Below are positions 7,909 to 16,669 of a stretch of DNA of 64,000 nt, piece by piece. The position numbers and the translations under genes are program-made. This DNA is from Flavobacteriaceae bacterium (GTDB lineage Bacteria > Bacteroidota > Bacteroidia > Flavobacteriales > Flavobacteriaceae). The notes below the pieces were generated by a model. The model worked only from the letters and a program-made list of their open reading frames with translations. It searched no databases and had not been told where the DNA came from. The stretch spans positions 32,037-96,036 of the forward strand of contig JAURRA010000005.1 of assembly GCA_030835825.1 (NCBI GenBank), written 5' to 3'. Within the stretch, counting starts at the first letter, position 1; each line of letters starts with the position of its first letter.

Positions 7909-10662
7909 ATGAACTCCTTTATATTAGATGTTTTAAATGATCTTCACAGGAAAGAAAAAGACATTTCTGATCTCGTCTTTGTTCTCCCTAACAAGCGTTC
8001 TGGAGTTATACTTAAAAACGAATTAGCCGCCTTCTCAAAAGAATTTCAATTTGCCCCTTCCATTCTATCTGTAGAGGAGTTTGTTCAAGAGATTTCTGAC
8101 CTACAACTCGTGTCTCCAACGCGACTATTAATTGAAACCTATAAGGCCTATCGCTCAACAACACCATCAGAAAACCCTGAATCCTTCGATCAGTTCTTAA
8201 ATTGGGGGCCAAGATTAATTCAAGATTTTATTGAGATAGATCGATACCTTATTGACGTTGATGACCTATTTAAAGGTATAATGCAATTGAAATCTATTGA
8301 AGCTTTTGGTAAGGATCCCAAAACACCAATGGTCAGAAATTATCTTAAGTTTTGGGATCAACTTTTACCCATATATGATGAACTCAGGGCAACTCTTATC
8401 CGTAACGGTTTCGGTCACCAAGGCCTCATGTATAGGCAAGCACTAGAGCACCTAGAAAGCTACCTCAACCTAAACGAAGTCAACAAATATGTGATCTTAG
8501 GATTCAATGCCCTAAATGCCTCTGAAGAAATTATTTTTAAAGAACTTCTAAGTCACGAAATGGCCGAGGTATATTGGGACAATGATCAATATTTTTTGGA
8601 TAATGAAGTAGAAGAAGCTGGACTATTTATGAGGGGTTATTTCAATTCATGGCCTTATTACCAAAATCATCCCGTTTTGGGAATTCACAACCACTACACC
8701 TCTCCAAAATCCATTCGGTCTGTTGAGACCCCCAAATCCGTTGGACAGGCCAAGTTTGTTGGCGGTCTAATCAAAACTCTATGGCAGAAGAACAAGTGCC
8801 ACAACACCGCCATTGTCCTTGCACATGAAACCCTATTGATCCCCTTGCTTACTGCCTTGCCTGATGAGGTGGATGTGGTCAACATCACCATGGGGTTCCC
8901 TTTGAAGTCAACTCCCGTAGCCGGATTAATCGCCAGTTTATTCGACCTACAAACAAACGGCAAAGACAATCAGTACTATTATAAATATATCATAAATGTT
9001 TTGTCAAACCCTCTTATACATGGCCTATTCAATACCAATCACAGTCACTGGATCAATGACGTGATTGTTTATATTCATGAACAAAATCTGACTTTCGTTT
9101 CCGTTGATCAACTGAAATTGAAAGCGCCTGAAAATTCCGACTGGATTGATTTGATCTTTGGCTCATGGCAAACTCCAAGCCAAGCGCTCGACCATTTGAT
9201 ATTACTCATCGAACAGATTAAACATAAGTCCAGTAAAAACAGCCGAGTAGACATTCTAATATTGGAGTGCCTATACAAATTTTACACCTTATTCAACAGC
9301 CTCAAAATCGATATAGACACCTTTGAAGGTATGGAAAGTATAAAAACCTTGGAGCATCTCTACACAAATCTATTGGAAGAGGCAACGCTAGACTTCAAAG
9401 GAGAGCCCGTCAAAGGACTTCAAATCATGGGCATACTAGAATCGCGAGTGTTAGATTTTGAAACTGTAATTGTCACGACCGTTAATGAAGGTGTTCTGCC
9501 TGCCGGAAAACAACAGCATTCGTTTATTCCTTATGATGTCAAAAGAGCCTTTGACTTGCCAACTATCAAAGAAAAAGATGCCATTTATGCCTACCACTTT
9601 TATCATTTGATGCAGAGGGCTTCGGAGGTTTATCTTATTTACGACGCCGTTGTAGATCGGCTTCAAGGGGGCGAATGTAGCAGGTATTTATTGCAACTGG
9701 AAGTAGGCGGTATTCATACCATTCAACGTACAAAGGCTGTAGCCGAAACGCCTTTACAACAAGAGCAATCATTGTCAGTATCTAAAAGTGAGCTCGCCTT
9801 AGAGTCTTTAAAAGAGTTGGGGAGTTATGGCTATTCTCCATCTGCCTTGACCCTATACATCAAAGATCCGTTGCTGTTTTATCGCAGGTATCTATTGGGG
9901 CTTAAAGAAACAAACGAATTGGAAGAATCCATGGCGGCAAGAACATTTGGGAATGCCATTCACAATACACTCGAAGCCCTCTACAAGCCCCTCAAGGGCG
10001 CTCAACTTTCAGCATCAACTTTGGCGCAAATGAGGTCGCAGGCCGCTTCTTTAGCAGAAATATTTTTTAAGGAGGAAATGAAAGGCGCCGACATTAAATC
10101 AGGCAAAAATCTCTTGACCTTTGAGGTTGGAAAACACTATATTTTTCAACTAATCGATGAAGACCTAAGAATGATTAAAGAGGGTAACTCTATTAAAATT
10201 GTCTGTATCGAAGAAAAACTTGAGGCCTATATCCCTATTTCGTCTATCCCTTATAAAATAAAGCTCAGAGGAAAAATTGACAGAGTAGATGAGTTCAACG
10301 GGAAAACACGTGTCATCGACTATAAAACTGGCAGTAATATTACAGCAAGCAGTCTAAAAATTAAAGACTGGTCAGCTTTAGGGTCTAATTATGACAAATA
10401 TCACAAGTGCTTTCAAATTCTTTGCTACGCGTATATTTGGAAAGCCAACAACCCGAAAACGATTAGCTTAGAAGGGGGTGTTTACGCTTTAAAGAACATG
10501 TCTCTTGGGTTTCTCAAACTTGGAATTCCTGAAGAAGACAGCAAAAGTTTCCATTTTGATCTTGATGCGGTCGTCCTCAATAGGTTTGAAAAAACACTAA
10601 TCGATTTGATTTCATCAATTCACGATTCAACAGTTCCCTTTGAAAGCATTGAGGTGTCATAA
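7909..10662 (+). CDS. PD-(D/E)XK nuclease, AddB-like partner of the 1959-5078 helicase
   Basis: A 917-residue protein of the AddB/RecC-like group. The N-terminus has the degenerate Walker region FVLPNKRSGVILKNEL (about residues 22-37), an inactivated helicase fold. The C-terminus has the RecB-family nuclease core: RTFGNAIHNTLEALY (about 677-691), RGKIDRVDEF (about 786-795) and VIDYKTGS (about 801-808). AddB proteins pair with AddA to unwind and cut at double-strand breaks. The four cysteines that bind an Fe-S cluster in Bacillus AddB are not evident. The gene is 2.8 kb downstream of the AddA-like gene on the same strand, separated by kbl and an outer-membrane gene, and its stop abuts the stop of ribE with no spacer. 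Confidence 0.85.
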   Translation: MNSFILDVLNDLHRKEKDISDLVFVLPNKRSGVILKNELAAFSKEFQFAPSILSVEEFVQEISDLQLVSPTRLLIETYKAYRSTTPSENPESFDQFLNWGPRLIQDFIEIDRYLIDVDDLFKGIMQLKSIEAFGKDPKTPMVRNYLKFWDQLLPIYDELRATLIRNGFGHQGLMYRQALEHLESYLNLNEVNKYVILGFNALNASEEIIFKELLSHEMAEVYWDNDQYFLDNEVEEAGLFMRGYFNSWPYYQNHPVLGIHNHYTSPKSIRSVETPKSVGQAKFVGGLIKTLWQKNKCHNTAIVLAHETLLIPLLTALPDEVDVVNITMGFPLKSTPVAGLIASLFDLQTNGKDNQYYYKYIINVLSNPLIHGLFNTNHSHWINDVIVYIHEQNLTFVSVDQLKLKAPENSDWIDLIFGSWQTPSQALDHLILLIEQIKHKSSKNSRVDILILECLYKFYTLFNSLKIDIDTFEGMESIKTLEHLYTNLLEEATLDFKGEPVKGLQIMGILESRVLDFETVIVTTVNEGVLPAGKQQHSFIPYDVKRAFDLPTIKEKDAIYAYHFYHLMQRASEVYLIYDAVVDRLQGGECSRYLLQLEVGGIHTIQRTKAVAETPLQQEQSLSVSKSELALESLKELGSYGYSPSALTLYIKDPLLFYRRYLLGLKETNELEESMAARTFGNAIHNTLEALYKPLKGAQLSASTLAQMRSQAASLAEIFFKEEMKGADIKSGKNLLTFEVGKHYIFQLIDEDLRMIKEGNSIKIVCIEEKLEAYIPISSIPYKIKLRGKIDRVDEFNGKTRVIDYKTGSNITASSLKIKDWSALGSNYDKYHKCFQILCYAYIWKANNPKTISLEGGVYALKNMSLGFLKLGIPEEDSKSFHFDLDAVVLNRFEKTLIDLISSIHDSTVPFESIEVS

Positions 10663-11259
10663 TCATAGGGCGTCGCTTTTTTTGTGCAAGCGCGACACAT
10701 ATTTTCCAATCACATCAAACTCCAAATTGACTTTTGATCCTTGCTCTAATAGGTGAAAATTAGTATGTTCATAGGTATAAGGAATGATTGCCACACTAAA
10801 GCTGTCATCCCTCGAATTTACCACAGTCAAGCTAACGCCATTGATGGTAATCGAGCCCTTTTCAATGGTTATATTTCCGAGACTGCTGTCGTATTGAAAG
10901 CTGTAAATCCAACTGCCACTATTTTCAGTTATCATGGTACACACCCCAATCTGATCGACATGTCCTTGCACCATATGGCCGTCTAAGCGATCGCCCAGCC
11001 TGAGTCCGCGCTCTAAATTCACCCGATCACCGACCCGCCATGACCCCATAGTTGTCTTGTCTAAAGTCTCCTTTATGGCTGTTACCGTGTACTGTAATTC
11101 TGTTTTTTGAACTACTGTCAGGCAAATTCCGTTATGAGAGACACTTTGATCTACCTTCAATTCGCCAGAAAATGGCGCCTCAAGTGTTAGGTGCATGTTC
11201 CCAGAGTCGGTCGCAATAGCGTGCACTTTACCTATCTCCTCAATGATTCCTGTAAACAT
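10663..11259 (-). CDS. ribE: Riboflavin synthase, alpha subunit
   Basis: A 198-residue protein with two tandem lumazine-binding domains. It starts with the signature MFTGIIEEIGKV, followed by SHNGICLTV in the first half and the matching SITINGVSLTV in the second. It dismutates two molecules of 6,7-dimethyl-8-ribityllumazine to riboflavin in the cytosol. Length is in the usual range. The gene is divergent from pdxA with a 57-bp gap and ends exactly where the AddB-like gene ends on the other strand. A TACTTTCG element (one mismatch to TAnnTTTG) on the minus strand at 11287-11294 is a possible promoter. No FMN riboswitch fits in the short gap. Confidence 0.94.
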   Translation of the reverse strand: MFTGIIEEIGKVHAIATDSGNMHLTLEAPFSGELKVDQSVSHNGICLTVVQKTELQYTVTAIKETLDKTTMGSWRVGDRVNLERGLRLGDRLDGHMVQGHVDQIGVCTMITENSGSWIYSFQYDSSLGNITIEKGSITINGVSLTVVNSRDDSFSVAIIPYTYEHTNFHLLEQGSKVNLEFDVIGKYVSRLHKKSDAL

Positions 11260-11316
11260 TAGTTATGTTTCGTTAATTTTGATCGACGAAAGTACAAAAC
11301 ATATTTTTCATTCACT

Positions 11317-12324
11317 ATGTCATACCAATCACGTCCTAGAATTGGAATCTCCATTGGAGACCTTAACGGCATTGGTAGTGAGGTGGTCTTAAAATGCTTA
11401 GATCAGTTCAGCAACTTTGATTTTGTGCCTATTATTTTTGCCAGTAGCACCCTAGTTTCTGCTCTTCAGGAAAAGTTTGGCACCACATTAAAATTGTCTC
11501 AATGGCATAATCAGACTACAATTGACCAACACACCGTCTATGTTGCTAACGTTTGGACAGAAACACCCGCCATTTCCTACGGCACCTTAGACCATTCCAT
11601 AGGCCAATACGCTTTCCAATCACTTGAAGCAGCAACCAAGGCCTTAAGGAAGGAGGAGATCGATGTGCTTTTGACTGCGCCAATCAATAAAGCGAGTATA
11701 AAATCAACTGACTTTCCATTTCCAGGCCATACCGATTATTTGAACCAACATTTAGACGGCAAGAGTTTGATGCTAATGGTTTCGGGGAGTTTAAGGATTG
11801 GATTACTCACCGACCATTTGCCTTTAAATGAGGTCAGCCTGGCCATTACTGTCAAATTAATATCGGAAAAAGTTAGAGCCATGCATTGGTCATTACGTTT
11901 TGATTTTGATATAGAAAGCCCGAAAATAGCGCTGCTAGGTCTCGACCCCCACGCAGGTGATTCAGGGGCAATTGGACAAATCGATCAAGACCTTATCAGG
12001 CCATGTCTGGATTCTCTTCGAAAAAAAGGCATTGACGCTGAAGGTCCATTTGCTGCGGACGGGTTTTTTGGATCTGGAATGTTTAAAAATTACGATGGTA
12101 TTTTAGCCTGCTATCACGATCAGGGCTTAATTCCTTTTAAACTGCTCTCTTTTGGAAAAGGTGTAAATTTTACTGCCGGTTTAAATAGGGTCAGGGTATC
12201 ACCCGACCACGGCACAGCTTTTGATATTGCAGGGCAAAACAAAGCATCCATTTCGTCATTTAAGGAAGCGCTAAAAGCTGGGATTACTATTCATACCAAC
12301 CGGCTAAAACAAAAGGGCAAATAA
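11317..12324 (+). CDS. pdxA: 4-hydroxythreonine-4-phosphate dehydrogenase
   Basis: A 335-residue member of the PdxA family, which oxidises 4-phosphohydroxy-L-threonine on the way to pyridoxal phosphate. Hallmarks are the N-terminal RIGISIGDLNGIGSEVVLKC, the metal-binding FPGHTDYL segment (about residues 129-136), GLDPHAGDSG, CYHDQGLIPFK and SPDHGTAFDIAG near the C-terminus. It is cytosolic and Zn/NAD-dependent. It starts with ATG 57 bp from the divergent ribE. In many Bacteroidota pdxA adjoins the DUF177-rpmF-fabH-acc operon; here that operon is 3 kb away and on the other strand. Confidence 0.95.
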   Translation: MSYQSRPRIGISIGDLNGIGSEVVLKCLDQFSNFDFVPIIFASSTLVSALQEKFGTTLKLSQWHNQTTIDQHTVYVANVWTETPAISYGTLDHSIGQYAFQSLEAATKALRKEEIDVLLTAPINKASIKSTDFPFPGHTDYLNQHLDGKSLMLMVSGSLRIGLLTDHLPLNEVSLAITVKLISEKVRAMHWSLRFDFDIESPKIALLGLDPHAGDSGAIGQIDQDLIRPCLDSLRKKGIDAEGPFAADGFFGSGMFKNYDGILACYHDQGLIPFKLLSFGKGVNFTAGLNRVRVSPDHGTAFDIAGQNKASISSFKEALKAGITIHTNRLKQKGK

Positions 12325-12751
12325 TTGAGCTAAACCGTTGATCTTGATAATTTAAACAGGCATTGATAAGTAATTGTGCAGTAAAATTTTAGTAGGGATT
12401 CATAGATTTCTAACTGCAAAACAGGCGTGCTGATTGGCGTGTAATTAAGATGCCATACCACAGTGTGTTTTTCAGTAGAAGTTATAGGTAATGTGGGGCA
12501 ATAATTATAGGTCCACAAAGAACAACATTTAACACAAAGCAGCGGCTCTCCTAGTATAACTGCTCTCCGAATAGTTATAACTGTAGTCCAATTGACTATA
12601 AATGGGCAAATTATGCGTATATCGGGTAAAGTTACAAAAAATGCGAATCTTTACATCTTTGGAGAAATCCTTCCCTAGAGGAGTTAATCCATTCTCCAAT
12701 TTTGTAAATTTACCCCAGTCCTGTAAAATGGATCCAAGGTTCTCAAAGTAT
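12325..12751. other. 427-bp intergenic stretch between pdxA and tdk
   Basis: No convincing gene on either strand. An in-frame extension of tdk back to 12602 exists, but its sequence does not resemble thymidine kinase. An inverted repeat TATAACT/AGTTATA (12555-12561 and 12573-12579, 11-base loop) lies in the middle, and GTAAATTTACC near 12704-12714 resembles a -7 element 38 bp before the tdk ATG. Neither is strong. The length suggests a long leader or decayed sequence. Confidence 0.4.
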
Positions 12752-13396
12752 ATGTTTTTAGAAAGTACAGGAAGTCAAGAAAATAAATTCGGTTGGATCG
12801 AAGTCATTTGTGGCTCGATGTTTTCTGGAAAAACGGAGGAGTTAATTCGGCGACTGAAGCGAGCTCAGTTTGCTAAACAAAAAGTGGAAATCTTTAAACC
12901 ATCGATGGACGTCAGGTACAACCAAGACAAAGTGGTTTCTCATGATGCCAACGAAATTATGTCCACACCTGTACCCGCAGCTGCCAATATCCCTATTCTG
13001 GCCGATGGCTGTGAGGTTGTAGGTATTGATGAAGCTCAGTTTTTTGACGCCGAAATTGTACGAGTTTGTAATGATTTGGCCAACAAAGGGGTGCGTGTCA
13101 TTGTCGCCGGATTAGATATGGATTTTAAAGGCAATCCTTTTGGCCCCATGCCCAATCTCATGGCAACCGCCGAATATGTCACCAAAGTCCACGCCATTTG
13201 TACCCGAACAGGGAATCTTGCCCAATACAGCTACAGAAAATCTTCTAATGACGATATTGTTCTGTTGGGGGAGGTTGATGAATACGAGCCCTTATGTCGT
13301 GCCGCATTCTATAAAGCCATGCGTCAAGAGGCAATCAAATCGAACGACATGAGCAACAATAATCCGGCAGAATTTGATCCGCTCACTGATGAATAG
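12752..13396 (+). CDS. tdk: Thymidine kinase
   Basis: A 214-residue type II thymidine kinase that phosphorylates thymidine to dTMP for salvage. The P-loop GSMFSGKTEELIRRL and the GIDEAQFF Walker B motif are clear. The later AICTRTGN region replaces one of the usual CxxC pairs, so the zinc site may be reduced. I chose ATG 12752 because homologues begin MFLE...FGWIEVICGSMFSGKT; the 50 codons upstream look non-coding. The 3' end overlaps the alr start by 8 bp, so the two are probably translationally coupled. Confidence 0.93.
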   Translation: MFLESTGSQENKFGWIEVICGSMFSGKTEELIRRLKRAQFAKQKVEIFKPSMDVRYNQDKVVSHDANEIMSTPVPAAANIPILADGCEVVGIDEAQFFDAEIVRVCNDLANKGVRVIVAGLDMDFKGNPFGPMPNLMATAEYVTKVHAICTRTGNLAQYSYRKSSNDDIVLLGEVDEYEPLCRAAFYKAMRQEAIKSNDMSNNNPAEFDPLTDE

Positions 13397-14495
13397 ACCA
13401 TTCCCTACTTTTTTGGAAATTGACCTGAATGCACTTGAGGCTAATTTCCTTCATTTGAAGGAAAAACTTGCCCCCAAAACCAAGTTTCTTGCTGTCATCA
13501 AAGCCTTTGCCTATGGTAGCGCTGCCGCGGTTGTAGCAGAAAAATTAGAGTCTTTAAATGTCGATTACTTTGCTGTAGCCTATACCCAAGAGGGCGCTGC
13601 TCTTAGAAAAGCTGGTGTCAAAAAACCCATCATGATACTCCATCCCCAAGTGCAATGTTTGGAGCAAATCATTGACCATTGTTTGGAACCCTGTATATAC
13701 AATTTTGAAGTGTTAAAGGCTTTTTTAGCCGAAGCCCAATTAAAAAAACAACGCAAATACCCGGTACATATTAAATTTAACACAGGCCTCAATCGCCTTG
13801 GATTTCAAGACGATCAGGCTCAGGCCGTTGCCAAGGTTTTTGATCGTCAAGATGTCTTATATATTACTTCACTATTGTCCCATCTTGCGGCCAGCGAGGA
13901 TCCCGAAGAAAAAGAATTTACCATTAATCAAGTCCGAAAATTTGAATCAATCAATGATCAATTCATTGCCTCACTCGGTTATCAACCCATTCGGCATCTG
14001 TGCAACACCTCTGGTATTCTAAATTATCCCGAAGCGCACTTTGATATGGTTCGAAGCGGCATTGGCTTATATGGCTTCTCAAACGATCCCGAAAAACATG
14101 CTGGTTTGAAGCCAATCGCCTCCCTAAAGACGCACATATCACAAATACACCATGTGCCTTCAGGAGAATCTGTGGGTTACAACCGCGGCCATGTGTGCAC
14201 CGAAGCTCAATCTATTGCCGTTGTTCCGATTGGTCACGCTGACGGTATTGGCCGTCAATACGGCAAAGGCAAAGGCCAAATGATGGTTAACGGTCAAAAA
14301 GCGCCCATAGTGGGTAATGTTTGTATGGATATGATCATGCTGGATGTCACAGGCATAGCATGCTCAGAAGGAGATCTGGTAGAAGTTTTCGGACAACATC
14401 AAACTGCAGAAGAGCTCGCCGAAGGTGCGGGCACTATTTCCTACGAACTGATAACAGGGGTTTCTAGTCGCGTACCGAGGGTTGTCCTCCCCTAG
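13389..14495 (+). CDS. alr: Alanine racemase
   Basis: A 368-residue PLP enzyme that converts L-alanine to D-alanine for peptidoglycan. The PLP lysine is Lys38 in VIKAFAYG, and the opposing catalytic base is Tyr264 in SVGYNRGH. The GNVCMDMIMLDVT segment of the C-terminal beta domain is present. In many homologues the motif reads KANAYG; the Phe here is common in Bacteroidota. I chose ATG 13389, inside the last codons of tdk, over an upstream TTG. It forms a tdk-alr unit, and asd follows 58 bp on. Family call is firm. Confidence 0.94.
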   Translation: MNRPFPTFLEIDLNALEANFLHLKEKLAPKTKFLAVIKAFAYGSAAAVVAEKLESLNVDYFAVAYTQEGAALRKAGVKKPIMILHPQVQCLEQIIDHCLEPCIYNFEVLKAFLAEAQLKKQRKYPVHIKFNTGLNRLGFQDDQAQAVAKVFDRQDVLYITSLLSHLAASEDPEEKEFTINQVRKFESINDQFIASLGYQPIRHLCNTSGILNYPEAHFDMVRSGIGLYGFSNDPEKHAGLKPIASLKTHISQIHHVPSGESVGYNRGHVCTEAQSIAVVPIGHADGIGRQYGKGKGQMMVNGQKAPIVGNVCMDMIMLDVTGIACSEGDLVEVFGQHQTAEELAEGAGTISYELITGVSSRVPRVVLP

Positions 14496-14553
14496 TATTA
14501 TGTTTTCGTGTTTCGTAACTTTCGACTAATTTTACAATCAATATTTTTCAGCT

Positions 14554-15582
14554 ATGACAATTGCAATTATAGGAGCAACTGGTTTGGTAGGTCAAACAAT
14601 GTTAAAGGTATTGGAAGAGCGCCAATTACCCATTGACACATTGTTAGTTGCCGCCTCTGACCAAAGTGTTGGACAAACTGTGACTTTTGGGACCAATCCA
14701 TTGACTTTGATTTCTATGCGCGAAGCCTTGGAGGCTAGGCCAGATATTGCTTTATTTTCAATTGGCGCCGAATTATCAGAAATATGGGCGCCTCAATTTG
14801 CGCGCTGTGGCACCACGGTTATAGACAACTCTTCTGCTTGGAGAATGCATGATAACATCAAGCTGGTAGTACCTGAAATCAATGCCAAAACGCTGACTGC
14901 TGAAGATAAAATTATAGCTAATCCTAATTGCTCTACCATTCAACTTGTGGTTGCTTTGCATGACCTCCACCAAGTTTTTGGTCTCGACAGATTAGTTGTC
15001 TCGACCTATCAGTCGGTAACAGGTAGTGGACAAAGTGGTATTGATCAGCTCAAAAATGAACAAAATGGAATTCCTGGCGACAAATTCTATCCGCATACCA
15101 TTCACGAAAATGCTCTTCCTCAATGTGATGACTTTAGTCAGGATGGTTACACAAAAGAGGAGTGGAAATTGATTCTTGAAACCAAGAAAATTCTCAACGA
15201 CAATTCTATTGGCATTACAGCAACTGCGGTTAGAGTGCCTGTAATTGGCGGTCATTCAGAATCCGTTAATATTACTGTTTCTAGGCCCGCAGAGCTGGCA
15301 GAGGTCGCTCAGGTTCTTAAAAATACAGCTGGCGTTGTTTTTGTGGAGGAAAGCTATCCCATGCCGCTAAACGCTTATGGTTCCGATGATGTTTTTGTGG
15401 GCCGACTGAGAGTAGATCATTCACACGACCGGAGTTTCAACCTATGGATTGTTAGTGACAATTTGCGAAAAGGTGCAGCTACCAATGCCGTTCAAATCGC
15501 CGAGTACTTAATTGATAATAAGCTTAGCCCTCAGAATTTGTCATCAGTTTTGACAGCTGATGTCCGACCAGACTCCCTATAG
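14554..15582 (+). CDS. asd: Aspartate-semialdehyde dehydrogenase
   Basis: A 342-residue NADPH enzyme that reduces aspartyl phosphate to aspartate semialdehyde, feeding lysine, diaminopimelate, threonine and methionine synthesis. The Rossmann motif GATGLVGQTML is at residues 7-17. The catalytic cysteine is Cys126 in NPNCSTIQ, and the substrate-binding histidine region RVPVIGGHSES follows at about 230. It starts with ATG and has a weak TAACTTTC promoter-like element upstream. Its last 59 bp overlap the 3' end of the oxidoreductase gene on the opposite strand. Confidence 0.95.
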   Translation: MTIAIIGATGLVGQTMLKVLEERQLPIDTLLVAASDQSVGQTVTFGTNPLTLISMREALEARPDIALFSIGAELSEIWAPQFARCGTTVIDNSSAWRMHDNIKLVVPEINAKTLTAEDKIIANPNCSTIQLVVALHDLHQVFGLDRLVVSTYQSVTGSGQSGIDQLKNEQNGIPGDKFYPHTIHENALPQCDDFSQDGYTKEEWKLILETKKILNDNSIGITATAVRVPVIGGHSESVNITVSRPAELAEVAQVLKNTAGVVFVEESYPMPLNAYGSDDVFVGRLRVDHSHDRSFNLWIVSDNLRKGAATNAVQIAEYLIDNKLSPQNLSSVLTADVRPDSL

Positions 15583-16666
15583 CAACGCCCATTCCTCCCA
15601 TTCTAACGCCGCAATAAATGTTGGGTTTTACTTGCTTTACAATAGGTTTCTTTTGGTCTCCTACCCCTAAAATGCCGCTCCATCGTTGTTCAATTTCGAA
15701 AGAATCGTGAGGTAAGATATATTTGTGTAGTAGCTCTTCCAAATGAGATTGAATTTTAGCGGTCTGTTTCATTTCCGAAGTACATTCTGCTAATGCATCC
15801 AAATGCCTCCCTCCGCCAACTAACAGACGGTTACCCACATTACGAAAATAAAAATACCCTTGATCTAAATGAAAACTCCCTTGAACCTTCAGCCCAAAGA
15901 TTGGCGTGGTAATGAGCACTTGATTTCTGGCAGGCTTAACATCTAATTCGAGTAATTCTGAGGCAAATCCATTGGTACAAACGGCCAGATGTTGGCATTT
16001 GAGTTCCAGCCCTTCTAGGTCTATTATTACACCATCCGAAACCGAAGACACTCCAGTGACCTCAACGCCATTTAAAATCATTACCCCCAAAGCGTGGGCT
16101 CTATGCAAAAGTGCTTGCATCATATCGCCTGTATTGAGCTGGCCCTCAAATCGATTTACAATAGTCTTTGCTCCAAATCCTGAAAAAGACGGGATGGTAT
16201 TTGTGATCTCAAAAACTGGTTCTCGGAAGATGCCTGACAATTTATCGTTGAGATCTGGAATTGCATCCAAACATCGATGTGCAATTGCTGTATCGCCTTT
16301 TCTAAACACCTCAAACCCACCCGTTGCTTCATATCCAAATGGCTTGTCGCGCAGCTCTTGACGCAACAGTCTAAGGCCTTCCCACCTGGCTTCGACCAGG
16401 TCTAGAACTTCGGCCTCGCTATGCAGACTCAAATCGGACAAGAGTTCACTAACACTGCCAAAACAAGCAAAGCCAGCGTTTTTAGTACTAGCGCCATGAG
16501 GCAGGGTCCCTCTTTCAAGAATTAAGATTTTGGCTTTTGGTCGCTGTTTTTTGAGCTGAATCGCTGTTTGAAGGCCTACAATACCGCTTCCAATGATGGC
16601 ATAGTCAATATGGCTAAGCCAAGTTTGGCGATCCCAGAAAGACAATTGTGGCATTGGAGGCGGCAT
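15524..16666 (-). CDS. FAD-dependent oxidoreductase of the glycine/D-amino-acid oxidase (DAO) family
   Basis: A 380-residue flavoprotein. The N-terminal ADP-binding motif YAIIGSGIVGLQTAI (about residues 22-36) is followed by ILILERG, the FAD ribose-binding acidic residue. STKNAGFACFGS (about 60-71) is the DadA-type second FAD contact. The C-terminal RMGGMGVAIGS closes the FAD fold. Relatives oxidise amines of small amino acids such as D-amino acids, glycine or sarcosine; the substrate here cannot be told. No signal peptide. The gene begins 3 bp after accC, so it should be co-transcribed with the fatty-acid operon, although a metabolic link is not obvious. It overlaps the end of asd by 59 bp in antisense. 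Confidence 0.82.
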   Translation of the reverse strand: MPPPMPQLSFWDRQTWLSHIDYAIIGSGIVGLQTAIQLKKQRPKAKILILERGTLPHGASTKNAGFACFGSVSELLSDLSLHSEAEVLDLVEARWEGLRLLRQELRDKPFGYEATGGFEVFRKGDTAIAHRCLDAIPDLNDKLSGIFREPVFEITNTIPSFSGFGAKTIVNRFEGQLNTGDMMQALLHRAHALGVMILNGVEVTGVSSVSDGVIIDLEGLELKCQHLAVCTNGFASELLELDVKPARNQVLITTPIFGLKVQGSFHLDQGYFYFRNVGNRLLVGGGRHLDALAECTSEMKQTAKIQSHLEELLHKYILPHDSFEIEQRWSGILGVGDQKKPIVKQVKPNIYCGVRMGGMGVAIGSLVGHQLSKLMTNSEG

Positions 16667-16669
16667 GGG

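Noticed and set aside
11260..11316. FMN riboswitch before ribE
   Set aside because: The ribE-pdxA gap is only 57 bp, too short for the FMN aptamer, and none of its conserved pieces are present.
12330..12518. A 62-codon minus-strand frame after pdxA
   Set aside because: Irregular composition, no start context and no recognisable motif; treated as chance.
12602..12751. A 50-codon N-terminal extension of thymidine kinase
   Set aside because: The extension does not look like thymidine kinase, whose homologues start at MFLE; a promoter-like element also lies within it. I start the gene at 12752.
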